Positions 6,285 through 7,875 of a stretch of DNA of 7,875 nt are shown here, piece after piece; position 1 is the first letter of the stretch; each line of letters opens with the position of its first letter. A model generated the notes under the pieces. That model saw only the letters and a list, made by a program, of their open reading frames with translations, ran no database searches and was not told the origin of the DNA. The translations under genes were made by a program, and so were the position numbers. Source of the DNA: an uncultured Pseudobdellovibrionaceae bacterium (lineage in GTDB: Bacteria > Bdellovibrionota > Bdellovibrionia > Bdellovibrionales > JAMPXM01); assembly GCA_934277865.1 (NCBI GenBank), contig CAKQVW010000128.1, positions 1 to 7,875 on the forward strand, given 5' to 3'.

Positions 6285-7394
6285 TTGGTGCGGAGAGCAC
6301 AGCTTTACATTATTAGTGGTATCTTGGTCGTTAGCGTAGCAGGCGGAACCTGGTTGAGACACGCTCAGGAAAAGCCGCAGCCTTACGGCAAAAACCTAGT
6401 GGAGAAGCTTTCCAAAGAAATAGTTGACGGTTTCTCGTCTGCTTCAACTCATCAGAAGATGTTACTGTTCATAGATTGGATAAGTAGAGAGATATCCCTC
6501 GGAGAAGGAAGTCCAGACCCAGAAGAAACTATTCGAAATCGCAAAGGAGCATGTGGCGGGATTTCATACCTTCTGTTGGCTTTCGCTAAACAAGAGGGAC
6601 TGTCGGGAAGAGTTGTTAATTTATATAACTATCCAAAGCCGGGACTGGGGCACACGGCGGTAGAGATATATTGGGATGGCAAATGGCGTTACTATGATCC
6701 GACCTACGGTGTTTATTTTGTTAGTAACGAGGCGGATAGATATAATTGGGAATCCCCGGATGTACTCAGCCTGAACGATCTTCTGAATGATCCGTCACTG
6801 GCCGATAGAAATCGAGTTGTATATCCGGGAAGGGCTTTGTTGTTGTCTTTGCAGAGCCCTTTCGTAGTTGCTGGAAGCAAGGAAGCAAGAGAAGGCCTGT
6901 ATGTGACTTCGGGTGTATTCCAAAATGCGAACCCAGTAGGCCCAATCGGGCCTGAGCATCCGATGATATTCCCTGCGGTTGTTGATCTGTCGAGTGGGGC
7001 AGTTCAAATTGGTAGGGCCGACGGACGTAACGAAGACATAATCGATCTCAATGGTATCCCCCAGGGCCTGCACAAGATCGGTGCTGATGTTTGGAATACC
7101 AGTCATCGCTACTCATTTCGCGGTGTTGCGCCTGGAGACAAGTTGTACGCGTCAATATATCTGTCTTACGCGAATCGAGAGGATTTGAAGCTATACGCTC
7201 GAGGTAACGGGGTAGTGGTGAGCAAGGGGAGCGAGTTTTTTTCCACAGACAGCGCGGATGGAGGGTATTGGTGGCGATTGGAGCTGGATGTGACATGGGC
7301 TAGTCCGGAATTACTATTGACACATGACTACACTCAGCCTGGACACTATGTTTCGGTTGATGCAGTTGAGTTTCAAGTTTTACGGAAGCTATAG
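6285..7394 (+). CDS. Membrane-anchored transglutaminase-like (papain-fold) protein
   Basis: About 369 residues from the TTG at 6285; starts at TTG 6270 (5 residues longer) or GTG 6288 are also possible. A short basic head (VRR) and a hydrophobic stretch at about 7-21 form a signal anchor or signal peptide, placing the rest outside the cytoplasm. The transglutaminase core (about 50-150) has all three catalytic elements: RNRKGACGG with Cys90, GLGHTAVEIYW with His123, and WRYYDPTYG with Asp138. Bacterial members of this superfamily are thiol peptidases, amidases or acyl-transfer enzymes, so true protein cross-linking should not be assumed. From about 245 the sequence is beta-strand-rich and ends SVDAVEFQVL, typical of the last strand of a jelly-roll; it may bind glycan. 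It is the last gene of the cassette, 21 nt after the epimerase-like gene (6 nt if TTG 6270 is used). In this setting it might process or attach the modified polymer (inference). Its stop shares the CTATAG hexamer with the convergent ABC gene. Confidence 0.83.
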   Translation: MVRRAQLYIISGILVVSVAGGTWLRHAQEKPQPYGKNLVEKLSKEIVDGFSSASTHQKMLLFIDWISREISLGEGSPDPEETIRNRKGACGGISYLLLAFAKQEGLSGRVVNLYNYPKPGLGHTAVEIYWDGKWRYYDPTYGVYFVSNEADRYNWESPDVLSLNDLLNDPSLADRNRVVYPGRALLLSLQSPFVVAGSKEAREGLYVTSGVFQNANPVGPIGPEHPMIFPAVVDLSSGAVQIGRADGRNEDIIDLNGIPQGLHKIGADVWNTSHRYSFRGVAPGDKLYASIYLSYANREDLKLYARGNGVVVSKGSEFFSTDSADGGYWWRLELDVTWASPELLLTHDYTQPGHYVSVDAVEFQVLRKL

Positions 7395-7875
7395 AGCTTG
7401 TGCTCTACGGCGATATTCCTCGATGGCCTCCGACGGGTTGTTCGAATAGGTAAACTGACCTCGATCAAGCAGATATACTTTTGTGCAAAGCGATTCTACG
7501 AGCCCAAGGTCATGTGATACCAGAACCATGCATTTCGCTTGTTCAAGAACATTGCTCATTCGTTTCTTTGCCTTCTCCACGAAGGCGACGTCGCCCGCAC
7601 CGAGCATCTCATCGAGCACGAGAATCTCTGGCTGAATTGTCGTAGCGATCGTAAATGCAAGTCGGACCTGCATCCCTGACGAATAATACTTCACAGGTAC
7701 ATCAATGAATTCTCTTAGGTCGGCGAAGCCAATGATCTCTTCAACGCGCGCGTCGACTTCAGACTTAGTGAATCCCAGCATATAGCTATTGAAGTAGATA
7801 TTCTCGCGGCCGGAAAACTCGGGATCAAAGCCGGCGCCAATTTCGATTAATGGCTGAATTTTCCCGTGAGTGACC
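7389..7875 (-). CDS. Polysaccharide-export ABC transporter ATPase, Wzt/KpsT type (N-terminus outside window)
   Basis: The open frame runs leftward from the right edge with no stop, giving 162 visible codons; the Walker A part is off the window. Visible elements: LIEIGAGFDPEFSGRENIY at the edge, a signature of the ATPases exporting O-antigen, capsule and teichoic acid; the ABC signature region YYSSGMQVRLAF (about 7690-7655); Walker B ILVLDE followed by MLGAGDVAF (about 7626-7580); and the H-loop VLVSHD (about 7527-7510). The methionine at 7781 is internal, not the start. The protein ends EEYRRRAQAL shortly after the nucleotide-binding domain, so it lacks the C-terminal carbohydrate-binding domain of E. 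coli O9a-type Wzt. It would pair with a permease encoded to the right of the window and power export of a lipid-linked glycan across the inner membrane. A gene name (wzt, kpsT, rfbE, tagH families) cannot be fixed from the fragment. Confidence 0.93.
   Translation of the reverse strand, partial: VTHGKIQPLIEIGAGFDPEFSGRENIYFNSYMLGFTKSEVDARVEEIIGFADLREFIDVPVKYYSSGMQVRLAFTIATTIQPEILVLDEMLGAGDVAFVEKAKKRMSNVLEQAKCMVLVSHDLGLVESLCTKVYLLDRGQFTYSNNPSEAIEEYRRRAQAL

Noticed and set aside
7389..7781. Reading the ABC gene as a complete short protein starting at Met 7781
   Set aside because: The frame stays open to the right edge and encodes conserved ABC ATPase sequence (IGAGFDPEFSGREN) upstream of that Met, so the gene is cut by the window, not short.
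1..7875. CRISPR arrays, tRNA/rRNA genes, insertion-sequence ends
   Set aside because: No spaced repeats, no tRNA-like or rRNA segments and no transposase-like frame could be found by reading both strands.

Overview
This window looks like part of a Gram-negative (probably proteobacterial) surface-polysaccharide locus. The evidence is a Wzt/KpsT-type polysaccharide-export ABC ATPase, a GT4-like glycosyltransferase, a predicted lipoprotein, and three genes that fit carbohydrate or cell-envelope modification. G+C looks close to half by eye. I cannot assign a genus. I see no rRNA, tRNA, CRISPR array, insertion sequence or integrase.

Layout from left to right: (1) positions 1-244 hold the likely first codons of a minus-strand gene leaving the window, a weak promoter candidate for it, and a hairpin that could end the glycosyltransferase transcript. 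(2) A minus-strand glycosyltransferase lies at 245-1840, starting at TTG with a strong Shine-Dalgarno sequence. (3) A divergent control region of 198 bp (1841-2038) holds an 8-bp inverted repeat and weak promoter candidates for both directions. (4) A compact plus-strand cassette, probably one operon, runs 2039-7394: a SAM-dependent methyltransferase with two CxxC pairs and an extra C-terminal beta-rich region; a 940-residue predicted lipoprotein built from two tandem copies of a D-glucuronyl C5-epimerase-like unit; and a membrane-anchored transglutaminase-like protein with an intact Cys-His-Asp triad. (5) The 3' two thirds or so of a minus-strand ABC ATPase gene converges on the cassette; both genes stop inside the same palindromic hexamer, CTATAG.

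How they may work together (inference): the ABC ATPase would power export of a glycan made by glycosyltransferases such as the one at 245-1840. The plus-strand cassette sits in opposite orientation between these minus-strand genes and looks like a self-contained modification module. The methyltransferase could modify the glycan or its precursor in the cytoplasm, while the lipid-anchored double epimerase-like protein and the anchored transglutaminase-like protein would act outside the cytoplasmic membrane, for example epimerising uronic acid residues in the exported polymer and processing or linking it to the envelope. The tandem epimerase lipoprotein, with beta-rich insertions in each half and substitutions at a position equivalent to a catalytic Tyr of animal glucuronyl C5-epimerase, is the most unusual item here.
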